64,000 nt of DNA from PHAA01 sp963665865 (GCA_963665865.2 CAXXWF010000001.1:3100001-3164000), one strand, 5' to 3'; shown: positions 26,291 through 35,566, numbered from the stretch's first letter. Notes: generated by a model from the sequence alone, not told the origin. Made by a program: numbers and translations.

Positions 26291-26439
26291 TACTTTCCCT
26301 AACCTACTTCTCTTGCTCATCAGTTTACTTTGCAATTGAGTTAAATATATAATCTCAACTTATTTTTGTCAACTTATTTTTAATCAAGGTGTTGTTAATC
26401 AGCTTTAAAATTTCTATATCCATCGCTTGGACAGTATAA

Positions 26440-27009
26440 CTATTTTGAATCTTGCTCTAAGTTAAATCGCTGTATGTTTAAGATCGTATCGGTCCCCCAT
26501 TTTGCTAATATAGGGAGAACTACATATATGGGGAGAGAGTAAATGGATTTCCATTCATGTACTTCATAGAACCCCGCCCATAATAATATGGGTTCTAGAA
26601 TAAAAGAAAAAGCTGCTGCTACAACGATATTCGCGATAATAAACTTTTTCCAATCCATAGCATACTGAAAAACCAGTAAATAGATTATCGGTAATAATCC
26701 GAGATCAATCTCAAGTAAGGGGACCATAATGAGTAACTCAACGGGATAGCTCCATAAAGCCATTTCATAACCGACAATGTCCAAAATTACTATCAGGACA
26801 ATTATAATCAAACCAAACATTATTATAGATGCGAGTCTTCTTTTATCAACAATACGTAACCATATTATTAGCGGCACGATCGTAACAATCAGTATTATCC
26901 ACCATCGCCAGGAGAAAACATCGTTGTGAAGCCATTTATTCAACTTCGTTTCCCAAATAATGTGCTGCATATTCACAATGTCAGCATGCGTCGGAATCAA
27001 ATAATTCAC
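26440..27009 (-). CDS. CBO0543-family integral membrane protein (paralogue)
   Basis: A 189-residue protein with five hydrophobic helices: RWWIILIVTIVPLIIWL, IIMFGLIIIVLIVILDIVGY, LGLLPIIYLLVFQY, FIIANIVVAAAFSFILEP and LPIYVVLPILAKWG. Its order of landmarks matches the gene at 2265-2861 although identity is modest, so these are old paralogues rather than a recent duplication. Neither has a neighbour that suggests a role. AGGTGAATT lies before the ATG. Family function is unknown. Confidence 0.7.
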   Translation of the reverse strand: MNYLIPTHADIVNMQHIIWETKLNKWLHNDVFSWRWWIILIVTIVPLIIWLRIVDKRRLASIIMFGLIIIVLIVILDIVGYEMALWSYPVELLIMVPLLEIDLGLLPIIYLLVFQYAMDWKKFIIANIVVAAAFSFILEPILLWAGFYEVHEWKSIYSLPIYVVLPILAKWGTDTILNIQRFNLEQDSK

Positions 27010-27150
27010 CTCAGGGTTAGTTTAATCAAATTAACATCCCTCTATTCCGCGCTAACACTGCAACTGTATTTTCCAAGTAATAGACTAGCAATTACGTGTA
27101 ACCCAACATCTGGGGATTTATTCAAATAATATCTTCCCCTTTGAGACTAT

Positions 27151-27505
27151 TTATGGATTATAGATTTTTCCTGTGGTAAATACACGCCCTTTTACTTCGT
27201 TGACTCGGTTTATTAGCATAAATGCTTTAGGATCTATGGCAAGAACCAGTTCGTTCAGTTTAGGGAGTTCGCGGTTAGAGACAATTGTTAAGACAACTAA
27301 GCTCCTATTACGAAAATATCCTGTTTCAGCGTGTATTAAAGTAACTCCTCGATCAAGATGTTTGCTAATCATCTGGTTAATTTCCTGATACTTTTCACTG
27401 ATAATTTGTACCTGAATTCGAGATTGACCAAGTAATAACACCTTATCCAGCACTACTGTATAGATGAACACTAACAGAATCCCATAGAGGACCTGCTCTT
27501 TATCG
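27151..27505 (-). pseudogene. YitT-family protein remnant (last TM segment plus DUF2179 domain)
   Basis: The readable frame gives LLVFIYTVVLDKVLLLGQSR, then IISEKYQEINQMISKHLDRG, VTLIHAETGYFRNRSLVVLT and ELPKLNELVLAIDPKAFMLI. This is the last membrane segment and the cytosolic DUF2179 domain of YitT-type proteins. The in-frame sequence continues upstream of the first ATG (YGIL before it) and is cut by a TAA near 27506; the usual four or five N-terminal helices are missing. It is therefore a truncated gene, though a short expressed domain cannot be excluded. Confidence 0.7.
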
Positions 27506-27678
27506 ATTTAACCAAATTGTTCACTTATTTATTTCAGCTATAACACTAAACAGCAAAAAACAGTAAACAGACGTATCGCCTGCTTGACAATACATACTGC
27601 CGATAATTTTTTCTCACTGTTATTGTCAATGATAATATATAATATATTGTTGATAGTAAACTGGAAGGAAGAATGTAT

Positions 27679-28578
27679 ATGTACGACAATATTATCGATA
27701 CCATTGGTCATACTCCGCTGGTTAGGATAAATAAGTTAAACCCCAGGCCGCATATCCCACTTTACGCAAAGCTGGAGGGTTTTAACCCAACGGGAAGTAT
27801 CAAAGATCGTATTGCCATAAGGATGATTGAACAGGCGGAAGAAAACGGTGCTCTAACGAAGGGAAAAACCATAATCGAACCTACCTCCGGCAATACAGGG
27901 ATCGGTCTGGCCATGATAGGTGCCGTAAAAGGGTATACGGTTGAAATAGTCATGAGTGAAGCGGTTTCAGTCGAACGCCGCAAAATGATTGAGGCTTTTG
28001 GCGCTACGACTACTCTTACAGATGCCTCCCAAGGTACGGATGGAGCCATCAGAAAAGCCCAGGAACTTTGCCGCGGCTATCCTGATAAATACTTTATGCC
28101 CAACCAGTTTTCCAATGAATATAATAAGCTGGCCCATTATGAAACTACCGCCAATGAAATCTGGGAAGACACCAGAGGCAAGGTTACCCATTTTGTTTCG
28201 GCTCTAGGCACCTCGGGAACCATCATGGGAGTGGGAATGGGATTAAAAGCCAAAAATCCTGGAATACAGATAGTAGAGGCACATCCGGTTCTGGGCCATT
28301 ATATCCAAGGCCTCAAAAACATGCAGGAGGCCATAGTCCCAGAAATCTACGATGCTACCCAGATCGACCGAAAGGTTATGATTGAATCTGAGGCTGCTTT
28401 TGCAATGACCCGAACCATTGTAGCGCAGGAAGGTATCTTTGTGGGTATGAGCAGCGGAGCAGCAATGATTGCTGCCCTGGAATGCATCAAAGACATAGAG
28501 GAAGGCTTTGTGGTGGTAGTGTTCCCCGACCGGGGAGAAAAATATCTGAGTACGGATTTATTTCATTTAACACCCTAA
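27679..28578 (+). CDS. cysK: Cysteine synthase (O-acetylserine sulfhydrylase family)
   Basis: About 300 residues of fold-type II PLP enzyme. The PLP lysine is in NPTGSIKDRIAIRMIE, the asparagine loop in IIEPTSGNTGIGLAMIG, and the phosphate-binding loop in SALGTSGTIMGVGMGL. It should make cysteine from O-acetylserine and sulfide. The EAHPVLGHYIQGLKNMQEAI stretch, in place of the usual CysK EP..SxxLxGG..G, suggests a CysM-like or alternative-donor branch, so CysM is possible. The second ATG is better spaced from GGAAGG than the first, six bases upstream. It is monocistronic and the 5' region is very AT-rich. Confidence 0.88.
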   Translation: MYDNIIDTIGHTPLVRINKLNPRPHIPLYAKLEGFNPTGSIKDRIAIRMIEQAEENGALTKGKTIIEPTSGNTGIGLAMIGAVKGYTVEIVMSEAVSVERRKMIEAFGATTTLTDASQGTDGAIRKAQELCRGYPDKYFMPNQFSNEYNKLAHYETTANEIWEDTRGKVTHFVSALGTSGTIMGVGMGLKAKNPGIQIVEAHPVLGHYIQGLKNMQEAIVPEIYDATQIDRKVMIESEAAFAMTRTIVAQEGIFVGMSSGAAMIAALECIKDIEEGFVVVVFPDRGEKYLSTDLFHLTP

Positions 28579-28792
28579 CAAGTATAAATTATATAAGTTT
28601 GAAATAAAAGAAAACTTTTTTAGAGGTTGCTAGTTCAAAGAGAGTGCGTATTCCTTCTCTAAAACTAGATTATATCTTGTTAACACCTTAATCTTGCCAT
28701 ATAATTTAGTTGTAGTTATTATAACTTGGACTGCAGTACTGGGAATTGCATTTGCTGAAGTTAAATAGAATGATTAAAGGAGGATTAATTTC

Positions 28793-29122
28793 ATGCCTGA
28801 TTTTGGAACTCCATTCGCAGGACTCTCGAAAGACCGTAAAATTACTCATGCTGAATTGATTCGAGCAATCCGTTTCATGGTATCCGCTGAGTATGAAGCC
28901 ATCCAACTTTATATGCAATTGGCTGAGTCAACCGACAATAAACTGGCTATTGAAGTACTGACTGATATTGCGGATGAGGAGCGTGTACATGCCGGTGAAT
29001 TTCTGAGACTATTAAAAGAGTTGGCTCCCGATGAAGAAAAATTCTATGCCGAAGGTGCTCAGGAAGTTGACCAAGAAATAGAGAAGCTGAGCAAGAAAAA
29101 AAAAGGGGAAAATAATTCCTGA
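28793..29122 (+). CDS. Encapsulated-ferritin-like (EncFtn/demiferritin) protein
   Basis: A 109-residue two-helix ferritin-like protein. The ligands are Glu33 (SAEYEAIQLY), Glu63 and His66 (DEERVHAGEFLRLL), matching the Glu32/Glu62/His65 ferroxidase ligands of EncFtn proteins, which assemble as ring decamers and are usually loaded in encapsulin shells. No encapsulin shell gene is adjacent, and the tail (KLSKKKKGENNS) lacks an obvious encapsulin-targeting peptide. It has an AAAGGAGG ribosome site and its own terminator, so it is a single-gene unit. Role: iron oxidation/storage or peroxide defence. Confidence 0.82.
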   Translation: MPDFGTPFAGLSKDRKITHAELIRAIRFMVSAEYEAIQLYMQLAESTDNKLAIEVLTDIADEERVHAGEFLRLLKELAPDEEKFYAEGAQEVDQEIEKLSKKKKGENNS

Positions 29123-29178
29123 TCGATGATGTATCTACAGTTTTATTGGATCAAATTAATGAATATTGACTTGTTAAG

Positions 29179-29213
29179 CTCCTGCTAAACAATATGGCAG
29201 GAGTTTTTCCTTT
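29179..29213 (+). terminator. Terminator of the EncFtn-like gene
   Basis: CTCCTGC, an 11-base loop, GCAGGAG, then TTTTTCCTTTT. It begins 57 bases after the stop codon on the plus strand. Confidence 0.85.
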
Positions 29214-29281
29214 TACCCTAAGTTTATGGTTGGATCCATGGTAGGGATATGATCTGGGCTATTGAATTTAACCATAATAAA

Positions 29282-29316
29282 TCAAGGGGAATATCACAAA
29301 TTTGGATTCCCCTTGA
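29282..29316 (-). terminator. Terminator-like hairpin downstream of DUF362 gene
   Basis: TCAAGGGGAAT and ATTCCCCTTGA form an 11-bp perfect stem with a 12-13 base loop. On the minus strand it is followed by TTTATTAT. It lies 230 bases after the DUF362 stop, beyond a stretch holding repeat and transposase scraps. Confidence 0.6.
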
Positions 29317-29427
29317 CCTCAATTTTTGTATTTAGGTTAAATAGTTTTGGCGAAATGTGGTTTACTGTAATGACTGGTTCCACCACCGCCAACCATTATC
29401 TTACCACCTTTATTAAATATCAGTAGT

Positions 29428-29512
29428 TGTGGAGGCGGTCCTACACATATAGTTTGCACTAATTCTGGGGATCTTCTCATCTTGATGTGCAACAGTTGAA
29501 TATAGGCAGGTT
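29428..29512 (-). pseudogene. Y1-transposase tail scrap with GGAGGCGG repeat motif
   Basis: On the minus strand TATTCAACTGTTGCACA is followed by AGATGAGAAGATCC, nearly the same as TATTCAACTGCTGCACA and GATGAGAAGAGCC in the transposase remnant at 10860-11171 (encoding QYSTAAQDEKS). It is followed by ACTATATGTGT and CCGCCTCCAC, the latter shared with other intergenic sites in this window. It is too short to be a gene and looks like a relic of a transposon end. Confidence 0.45.
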
Positions 29513-29543
29513 AAGTCCCTTTTTGGTGTCTGAATCTTTTTAT

Positions 29544-30647
29544 TTATACCTGTGTTCGCAAAATCTCACTTAACCGCTGTCCATACTTCTCTCCGTCTGC
29601 TCTATCCGAAATCAGCTCAATTTCCTCCGGTTTAGAAGCACCAAGACCCAAATCGACTGCTCTTAACATTTGTTCCTGCTGAAAAACCGGTGTCTTCATA
29701 ATCGCATTATTGCTCCCCAATTCCTTTAAAACTGCTAATCCTACGGCATCAAGAGCTACTCTGTCTCTGGAAAGCAGCATCACATTTGCCTTTTTCCTTG
29801 TTCCCTGATCCGGTCCGCCATCGACAAAAACATCAATGCCATCCATGAGAACAAAGTCCGGTTGATAAGCCAGATTGATCTCGGCAATCATTTTTCCCAT
29901 ATTGGAAGATCCGTGCAGTTCACTCATATACGAATAACCCCTTCTCGGAACAAGCCCAACTGCAAGCTTTAAGGACATACTGAAAATACCACCGAAACCA
30001 TGCGTTTTCAGCATGCATGTGGCAACATTTATATCAGCATCCCTAACCGCTTTAGGAATTTGAAAGCCGTCTTTCCAGTGCAGTCCCTCCCTTTCGAATT
30101 TCACCCATTGCTCCGGCGAAAGTTTATCATAGTTGAGAATCGAAACACCCAGTCTTTGGCAAAGCTCGTCCACTCCTTTTGCCTTTAAAACATTCTCCGT
30201 CAGCGGAGGCCCGCTCCTTTCCCCGAGGGTCAATGAAGCAGGTCCGGTTGCTTGAATTTCCAGCAACAGTTGTTCCAGCGTGTCATTGTGGGTTGAGCCG
30301 GGCGCGGGATCGGCTGTATTGAAGTTTGGTTTCAAAAGCACGGTTTTTCCAGCATACCCCAAGGGACCCAGCAGGGCTAAGCATCTATTGACTCCTTCTT
30401 TTCTGTTGTCTGTCACAACGAGGTACACTTTAGATTTAGATGTTGTATTTTGAGTAGGGGCTTGTTCACTTTCCTGAACCGAATTTGTCTCCGGTTCTGC
30501 CGCTTGGTCGGAAGCATCACGCTTACTAGTATCATCTTTAGTTCCGCAGGATATTAACTCGAATGAGGACAAGCCGATACCGGCAAAGCTGGCGATTCTG
30601 ATGAATTTTCTTCGACTAAGCTTTACATCTTTGTTGACTTCTTGCAT
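29544..30647 (-). CDS. DUF362 protein with Tat-type signal
   Basis: A 367-residue exported protein. SRRKFIRIASFAGIGLSSF is a twin-arginine signal, and the downstream LISCGTK may be a lipobox. A Ser/Thr/Glu/Gln-rich linker follows. The rest is a DUF362 domain (VLLKPNFNTADPAPGSTHND, LKTHGFGGIFSMSLKLAVGL, MLLSRDRVALDAVGLAVLKE), a family often fused to ferredoxins but here without cysteine clusters. Its reaction is unknown. Tat export suggests it folds, perhaps around a cofactor, in the cytoplasm. AGAGGA precedes the ATG. It stands alone. Confidence 0.85.
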   Translation of the reverse strand: MQEVNKDVKLSRRKFIRIASFAGIGLSSFELISCGTKDDTSKRDASDQAAEPETNSVQESEQAPTQNTTSKSKVYLVVTDNRKEGVNRCLALLGPLGYAGKTVLLKPNFNTADPAPGSTHNDTLEQLLLEIQATGPASLTLGERSGPPLTENVLKAKGVDELCQRLGVSILNYDKLSPEQWVKFEREGLHWKDGFQIPKAVRDADINVATCMLKTHGFGGIFSMSLKLAVGLVPRRGYSYMSELHGSSNMGKMIAEINLAYQPDFVLMDGIDVFVDGGPDQGTRKKANVMLLSRDRVALDAVGLAVLKELGSNNAIMKTPVFQQEQMLRAVDLGLGASKPEEIELISDRADGEKYGQRLSEILRTQV

Positions 30648-30716
30648 ATATGTATCCTCTACCTCCCTCTCCTATTCAAGTCTAGCTTACGGGATTAAAA
30701 ATTTCTGTCTTGAAGT

Positions 30717-31319
30717 TTATTTTTGTGAAGCAAGAATAAACATAGATGCATCATGTCCCATAAATATTTTACTTCCAGTATAAAAAGTTTTGGATTGAAT
30801 ATCCCTGTACCCTATTTTTGTCATAATATCGGTTAGCTCTACTTGATCGAATCCATTATGAACCATATCTGAAACTATTTTCTCATTTTTATTAAAATCT
30901 ACGATTAATAAATGCCCTCCTACATTTAAAACATCATATAATTTTGATAAAACTAACTCAACATCATTAATATGGAGTAGAACCTGAGCCATAAAAATAT
31001 AGTCAGCATGTAAATCCGATCGCCCTTCCTTTTCGAAATCAAAGCATAATGTATCTACATTGCGAATATTAAAGTCAGCAATTTTTTGTTTTATTTGATT
31101 AATCATATTTTGCGAGGTATCCAGAAAAAGCATAGAATTAAAATCATTTAACAAGTTCATTCCCACAAGACCAGTTCCACACCCAAAATCAATAGCATTC
31201 TTACTTTTAGCGTCAACCAAATATTCACGCACAGCATCTGATGATACCTTTGCAATTTGGACTCTTTCAGTAGTGTCATATATATTAGCTATCATTTCGA
31301 ACTTATCAGTATTTCCCAT
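30717..31319 (-). CDS. Class I SAM-dependent methyltransferase
   Basis: A 200-residue Rossmann methyltransferase. Motif I is NAIDFGCGTGLVGMNLLNDF, the acidic end of strand 2 is MLFLDTSQNMINQIKQKI, and the motif around strand 4 is ADYIFMAQVLLHINDVE, then NVGGHLLIVDFNKNE. This is the Methyltransf_11/UbiE-like layout for small-molecule methylation. AGAGAGG lies before the start. Neighbours (a DUF362 protein and a VOC protein) do not indicate the substrate. Confidence 0.87.
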   Translation of the reverse strand: MGNTDKFEMIANIYDTTERVQIAKVSSDAVREYLVDAKSKNAIDFGCGTGLVGMNLLNDFNSMLFLDTSQNMINQIKQKIADFNIRNVDTLCFDFEKEGRSDLHADYIFMAQVLLHINDVELVLSKLYDVLNVGGHLLIVDFNKNEKIVSDMVHNGFDQVELTDIMTKIGYRDIQSKTFYTGSKIFMGHDASMFILASQK

Positions 31320-31384
31320 TTATACCTCTCTATCTATTATGTTTCTACAGTAATAGTTCGATTATCCATGTGCACTCCCCCTAA

Positions 31385-32269
31385 TCAGATGCCTAATCTA
31401 GCCTTCTCTAATAACGCTATATCGAATTTCTTCATTTTCAGAAACGCTTCAGTTACTCTTCTGATTTCGTCCTGCGTCCCGCGGGATAAAAGCTCGCCCA
31501 TATTATCCGGAACGATCTGCCAGGAAACCCCATACTTATCCTTGAGCCAACCGCATTGTTCCGCTTCAGGCACGGCTGAAAGCTGTTCCCAAAAATAATC
31601 GATCTCCTCTTGATCCTTGCAGTTAACAATCAGAGAAAATGCCTCATTAAAGGTGAAATCTGCATCATAGCCATTATCCATGGCAGAAAAATCCATACCT
31701 AACAACTTGAAGGAAGCATATTTGATCTTGGCTTTTGCAGAGCCAGCTTCTCCATCTTCATATGGCACCATGGCCCTGACTTCAGCATCCTTAAAGACTT
31801 CCACGTAATATTTCAAGGCTTCCTCGGCTTTACCGTTGGAATCCTTGGAGAAAAGCAAATCTACCTTTATTTTCTGACTAGTACGCTCTCCTTCCGCGAT
31901 CATCAATTGCCAGGATAGGCCATAACGGTCTTGGATCCAACCATACCAACTGCTGAAAGGGTACGCTGCCAGTGGCATTAATTCAGTGCCATTTTCCGAC
32001 AAGGCCTTCCATTTCGCATTCACTTCTTCAACGGTATCGCATAACACCATTAATGACATCGCAGGGGTGAATTTAAAGTATGGTCCTGCACTAATCGCCA
32101 TGAATTCTTGACCGGCAAGTTCAAAGGTCACCATCTCAGCATCTCCAGACGGAGTACCTTCGATTACATTTGTTTTTAGGATTTCAGATTGCTCAAACAA
32201 GCTAGTATAGAATGTGGCGGCTTCTTTTGCTTCCTTGTCATACCATAAGTGGGGTACAATTTTTTTCAT
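31385..32269 (-). CDS. Tandem VOC/PhnB-like protein (two glyoxalase-fold repeats)
   Basis: A 294-residue protein with two PhnB/3-demethylubiquinone-methyltransferase-like repeats. Repeat 1 has KKIVPHLWYDKEAKEAATFY and WYGWIQDRYGLSWQLMI. Repeat 2 has FSKDSNGKAEEALKYYVEVF and CGWLKDKYGVSWQIVPD. Most family members carry one repeat per chain and dimerise, so this is an internal duplication or fusion. It probably binds a metal or small ligand; no reaction can be assigned. AAGGAGGG gives a strong ribosome site. It is divergent from the rifampin phosphotransferase gene. Confidence 0.85.
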   Translation of the reverse strand: MKKIVPHLWYDKEAKEAATFYTSLFEQSEILKTNVIEGTPSGDAEMVTFELAGQEFMAISAGPYFKFTPAMSLMVLCDTVEEVNAKWKALSENGTELMPLAAYPFSSWYGWIQDRYGLSWQLMIAEGERTSQKIKVDLLFSKDSNGKAEEALKYYVEVFKDAEVRAMVPYEDGEAGSAKAKIKYASFKLLGMDFSAMDNGYDADFTFNEAFSLIVNCKDQEEIDYFWEQLSAVPEAEQCGWLKDKYGVSWQIVPDNMGELLSRGTQDEIRRVTEAFLKMKKFDIALLEKARLGI

Positions 32270-32693
32270 CTTTTTCCCTCCTTAAGAAAGTATTTTTCAT
32301 TAACTGATGAAATAGCGCCAATAATTCCTATTATGTCATTTCTATAAGACTCTTATGACTTTTAAACTACACATTAAAATAGTTCGTTAGTTTATATTTA
32401 TGGGGAAGATAATGATATAGAAAAGGAAGGGTTTCCTACCCTCCCTTACATTGTGTACTATTTCAGCTCGCTAAATAACTGTTTTCATTTACTAATAGAA
32501 GGATGTACCTTGGCATCGGGTAGTGTCTTTAAGGTTTATTTCTTCGAAAATTAGACTCTTCCTAGTTTAATTATAACGTATAAAAAACTGTAAATATAGA
32601 CTATTTGTTCCCATTTGCTACTGCTATAATGCAATAGCACGTTAATGCGATATGTTGGCGGGTTTTATTATGAAATCCAAAGGAGGTAAACAT
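32270..32693. other. Divergent promoter region between VOC and rph genes
   Basis: AT-rich with no gene. On the plus strand a TATAAT (about 32624-32629) with a weak TATTTG 17 bases upstream could serve rph. I see no rifamycin-associated palindrome of the actinobacterial type and no T-box or attenuator hairpin. Confidence 0.35.
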
Positions 32694-35369
32694 ATGAGTT
32701 CCATGGTGCTTGGTTTTCAGGATATTGACCAAACAAAACTCATGGTTGTTGGAGGTAAAGGCGCGAACTTGGGGGAACTTTTCAAGATTGAAGGAATACG
32801 CGTACCGGAAGGCTTTTGTATTTCTACTGAAGCCTTTAAAAGAATCATTGGGGAAACGCCTTCAATTAACGAATTACTTGATCAGTTATCGCTTCTAAAG
32901 GTGGAAGACCGGGATAAAATCGGTGAACTTAGCGGTGAGATTCGCAGGGTCATGGAAGGGACAGCCATTTCTCAAGACATTAGTGAAGAGATCACCCACC
33001 GCCTCTCCAGGCTTGATGATAAAAATGCCTATGCCCTGCGATCCAGCGCAACTGCAGAGGATTTACCGACAGCCTCCTTTGCAGGCCAACAGGATACGTA
33101 TTTGAACATTATTGGAAAGGAAGCAATCCTAAAGCATATCAGTAAGTGCTGGGCATCGCTATATACCGAGAGGGCAGTAATTTACCGCCTTCAAAACGGC
33201 TTCGACCACCGTCAAGCCCGCCTGTCGGTGGTTGTTCAGAAGATGGTCTTCCCGCGGGCATCAGGAATTATGTTTACTGCCGACCCCGTCACTTCCAACC
33301 GGAAAGTGTTATCCATTGATGCCAGCTACGGACTTGGTGAGGCCTTGGTCTCCGGCCTGGTGAATCCTGATAGTTATAAAGTGCGTAACGGCAAGGTTAT
33401 AATTAAGATGATATCCACCAAGAAACTGGCTATTTATGCCTTAAAAGATGGCGGTACGAAAGAACAGGAGGTTGAGCCTGAGCGACAGAACAGACAAGCG
33501 CTGACGGATGAGCAGATTTTACAACTAGCACGCCTGGGCAGAAAGATCGAAGCACATTTCGGAAGCCCCCAGGATATCGAATGGTGTTTGGCTGATGATA
33601 CACAAAACGGGGACATTCCTTCTACCTCAGCGACAAGCATTCGCAAGAAGGTGTGTCCCCATTCATTTTTCGTTGTCCAAAGTCGGCCAATTACTACTTT
33701 ATACCCGATCCCTGAAGTGAATGATCAAGAAAATCACGTCTATGTATCAACGGGTCATCAACAAATGATGACCGATCCCATAAAACCATTGGGATTGTCC
33801 TTTTTCCTGTTAATCACTCCTGCATCCATGCATCGAGCTGGTGGAAGGTTATTTGTTGATGTTACCCCTATGCTGACTTCACCTGACAGCAGAGAAACTT
33901 TGTTAGATACCATGGGACAGCATGACCCGCTCATGAAAGACGCACTATTGACCATAGTAGAGCGAGATTTTATTAAATCGTTACCAAATAATGAAGAAGC
34001 ACAGGGTTCCAGAAAAAGAAATGACGTTATCTCGTTCTCGGGTTTTCGAACCCAAATCGAAAACGATCCAACCATTGTTGCCGATTTGATTATGAGAAAC
34101 CAAAAATCCTTAGAAGAGTTAAAACAAAACATCCAAACGAAATCGGGATCAGACTTATTTGATTTTATTCTGGAAGATATTCAGGAATTAAAGAAGATTA
34201 TGACCGACCCGCAAAGTCGGCGTGTGTATTTTGCTGCTATGGATGCTTCAGCCTGGATCAATGAGAAAATAATGGAGTGGCTAGGTGAAAAAAACGTAGC
34301 AGATACGCTTTCTCAATCCGTACCCAACAATATTACTTCCGAAATGGGTCTGGCATTATTGGATGTGGCCGATGTGATTCGCCCTTATCAGAAAATAATT
34401 AATTATTTACAACATGTCAAAGATGATAACTTTTTGGATGAACTAATTAAATTTGATGGCGGACGGGAAGCCCAGGACGCTATCTATGCTTTTCTGGGCA
34501 AATACGGAATGCGATGTGTCGGAGAAATTGATATTACTAGAACTCGTTGGAGTGAAAAGCCAACTACACTTGTTCCCATCATTCTTTCTAACATCAAAAC
34601 TTCCGAGCCTAATGCCAGCAATCGGAAATTCGAGCAAGGGCAGCAGGAGGCTTCGAAAAAGGAACAAGAGTTATTAGATCGATTGAAGCAATTACCGGAT
34701 GGTGAACAAAAAGCCATTGAGACAAAACGAATGATCAGCCTGGTCCGGAATTTCATCGGTTATCGTGAATATCCAAAATACGGCATGGTTAATCGCTACT
34801 TCATTTATAAGCAGGCTTTACTGAAAGAAGCCGAACAACTCGTACAAGTGGGCGTTATTCAGGAAAAAGAAGATATCTACTACCTCAGTTTTGAAGAACT
34901 TCGCGAAGTCGTACGTACCAATAAACTGGATCACCAGATCGTAAGCCTTCGAAAAGACGAGTACAAATTATATGAAAAACTAACTCCCCCACGTGTAATC
35001 ACGTCTGATGGTGAAATCATTGCCGGTGAGTACAAACGAGAAAATCTCCCAGCCGAAGCTATTGTAGGTCTGCCTGTTTCTGTCGGAGTCATAGAGGGAC
35101 GGGCACGTGTCATTTTGAACATGGAAGATGCTGATCTAGAAGATGGAGATATATTAGTCACCTCCTTTACCGACCCTAGCTGGACGCCATTGTTTGTATC
35201 CATAAAAGGCCTAGTCACCGAAGTTGGTGGACTGATGACCCATGGAGCAGTTATCGCACGTGAATATGGGTTACCAGCAGTTGTCGGAGTAGAAAATGCT
35301 ACCAAACTGATAAAAGATGGGCAGCGAATTCGCGTGCATGGAACGGAAGGGTATGTAGAAATCCTATAA
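32694..35369 (+). CDS. rph: Rifampin phosphotransferase (PEP-synthase-like)
   Basis: An 891-residue enzyme of the Rph family, which inactivates rifamycins using ATP and a swivelling histidine. The N-terminal ATP-grasp domain has GGKGANLGELFKIEGIRVPE and YALRSSATAEDLPTASFAGQ. The central rifampin-binding domain follows PITTLYPIPE. The C-terminal phosphohistidine domain has GGLMTHGAVIAREYGLPAVV with His at about residue 850. The family motif GGxMTHG separates it from PEP synthase (GGxTSH). It is about 24 residues longer than characterised Listeria Rph, explained by an insertion at residues ~304-326. Start chosen at the ATG behind AAAGGAGGT. Confidence 0.93.
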   Translation: MSSMVLGFQDIDQTKLMVVGGKGANLGELFKIEGIRVPEGFCISTEAFKRIIGETPSINELLDQLSLLKVEDRDKIGELSGEIRRVMEGTAISQDISEEITHRLSRLDDKNAYALRSSATAEDLPTASFAGQQDTYLNIIGKEAILKHISKCWASLYTERAVIYRLQNGFDHRQARLSVVVQKMVFPRASGIMFTADPVTSNRKVLSIDASYGLGEALVSGLVNPDSYKVRNGKVIIKMISTKKLAIYALKDGGTKEQEVEPERQNRQALTDEQILQLARLGRKIEAHFGSPQDIEWCLADDTQNGDIPSTSATSIRKKVCPHSFFVVQSRPITTLYPIPEVNDQENHVYVSTGHQQMMTDPIKPLGLSFFLLITPASMHRAGGRLFVDVTPMLTSPDSRETLLDTMGQHDPLMKDALLTIVERDFIKSLPNNEEAQGSRKRNDVISFSGFRTQIENDPTIVADLIMRNQKSLEELKQNIQTKSGSDLFDFILEDIQELKKIMTDPQSRRVYFAAMDASAWINEKIMEWLGEKNVADTLSQSVPNNITSEMGLALLDVADVIRPYQKIINYLQHVKDDNFLDELIKFDGGREAQDAIYAFLGKYGMRCVGEIDITRTRWSEKPTTLVPIILSNIKTSEPNASNRKFEQGQQEASKKEQELLDRLKQLPDGEQKAIETKRMISLVRNFIGYREYPKYGMVNRYFIYKQALLKEAEQLVQVGVIQEKEDIYYLSFEELREVVRTNKLDHQIVSLRKDEYKLYEKLTPPRVITSDGEIIAGEYKRENLPAEAIVGLPVSVGVIEGRARVILNMEDADLEDGDILVTSFTDPSWTPLFVSIKGLVTEVGGLMTHGAVIAREYGLPAVVGVENATKLIKDGQRIRVHGTEGYVEIL
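33609..33660. repeat. Palindromic REP-like insertion inside rph
   Basis: GGGGACATTCCTTCT and AGAAGGTGTGTCCCC form a 15-bp stem with two mismatches and a 22-base loop, placed inside the coding sequence. The adjoining protein reads WCLADDT, then about 21 extra residues rich in Ser/Thr/Lys, then FFVVQSRPITTLYPIPE, where Rph relatives run straight through. The frame is kept. The GGGGAC start resembles the ends of the Y1 transposon at 3563-4431. Confidence 0.7.
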
Positions 35370-35466
35370 AGTGGGTTTCCTCTCTCTCTCTCTGTGACTT
35401 TGCTCATAACTTTGCCACAAATCCATTTGATATGCTCCCTTAGCTATTTTTCCATAGCAGCTAAAA

Positions 35467-35503
35467 GGCCACGTTTCAGTAAATTGAAACATGGCCCTTT
35501 TTG
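35467..35503 (+). terminator. Terminator of rph
   Basis: GGCCACGTTTCA and TGAAACATGGCC form a 12-bp stem with one mismatch and a six-base loop, followed by CTTTTTG. A short CT-dinucleotide run (about 35378-35393) lies between the stop codon and the hairpin. Confidence 0.85.
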
Positions 35504-35566
35504 AAGGTATGAACAACCCACCATTCAGCTTATGTCACGAAACGGTTTTATTGATTACCACATCAG

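Noticed and set aside
32694..35369. PEP synthase as the identity of the 891-residue enzyme
   Set aside because: The phosphohistidine motif GGLMTHG and the overall domain order fit rifampin phosphotransferase, not the GGxTSH form of PEP synthase.
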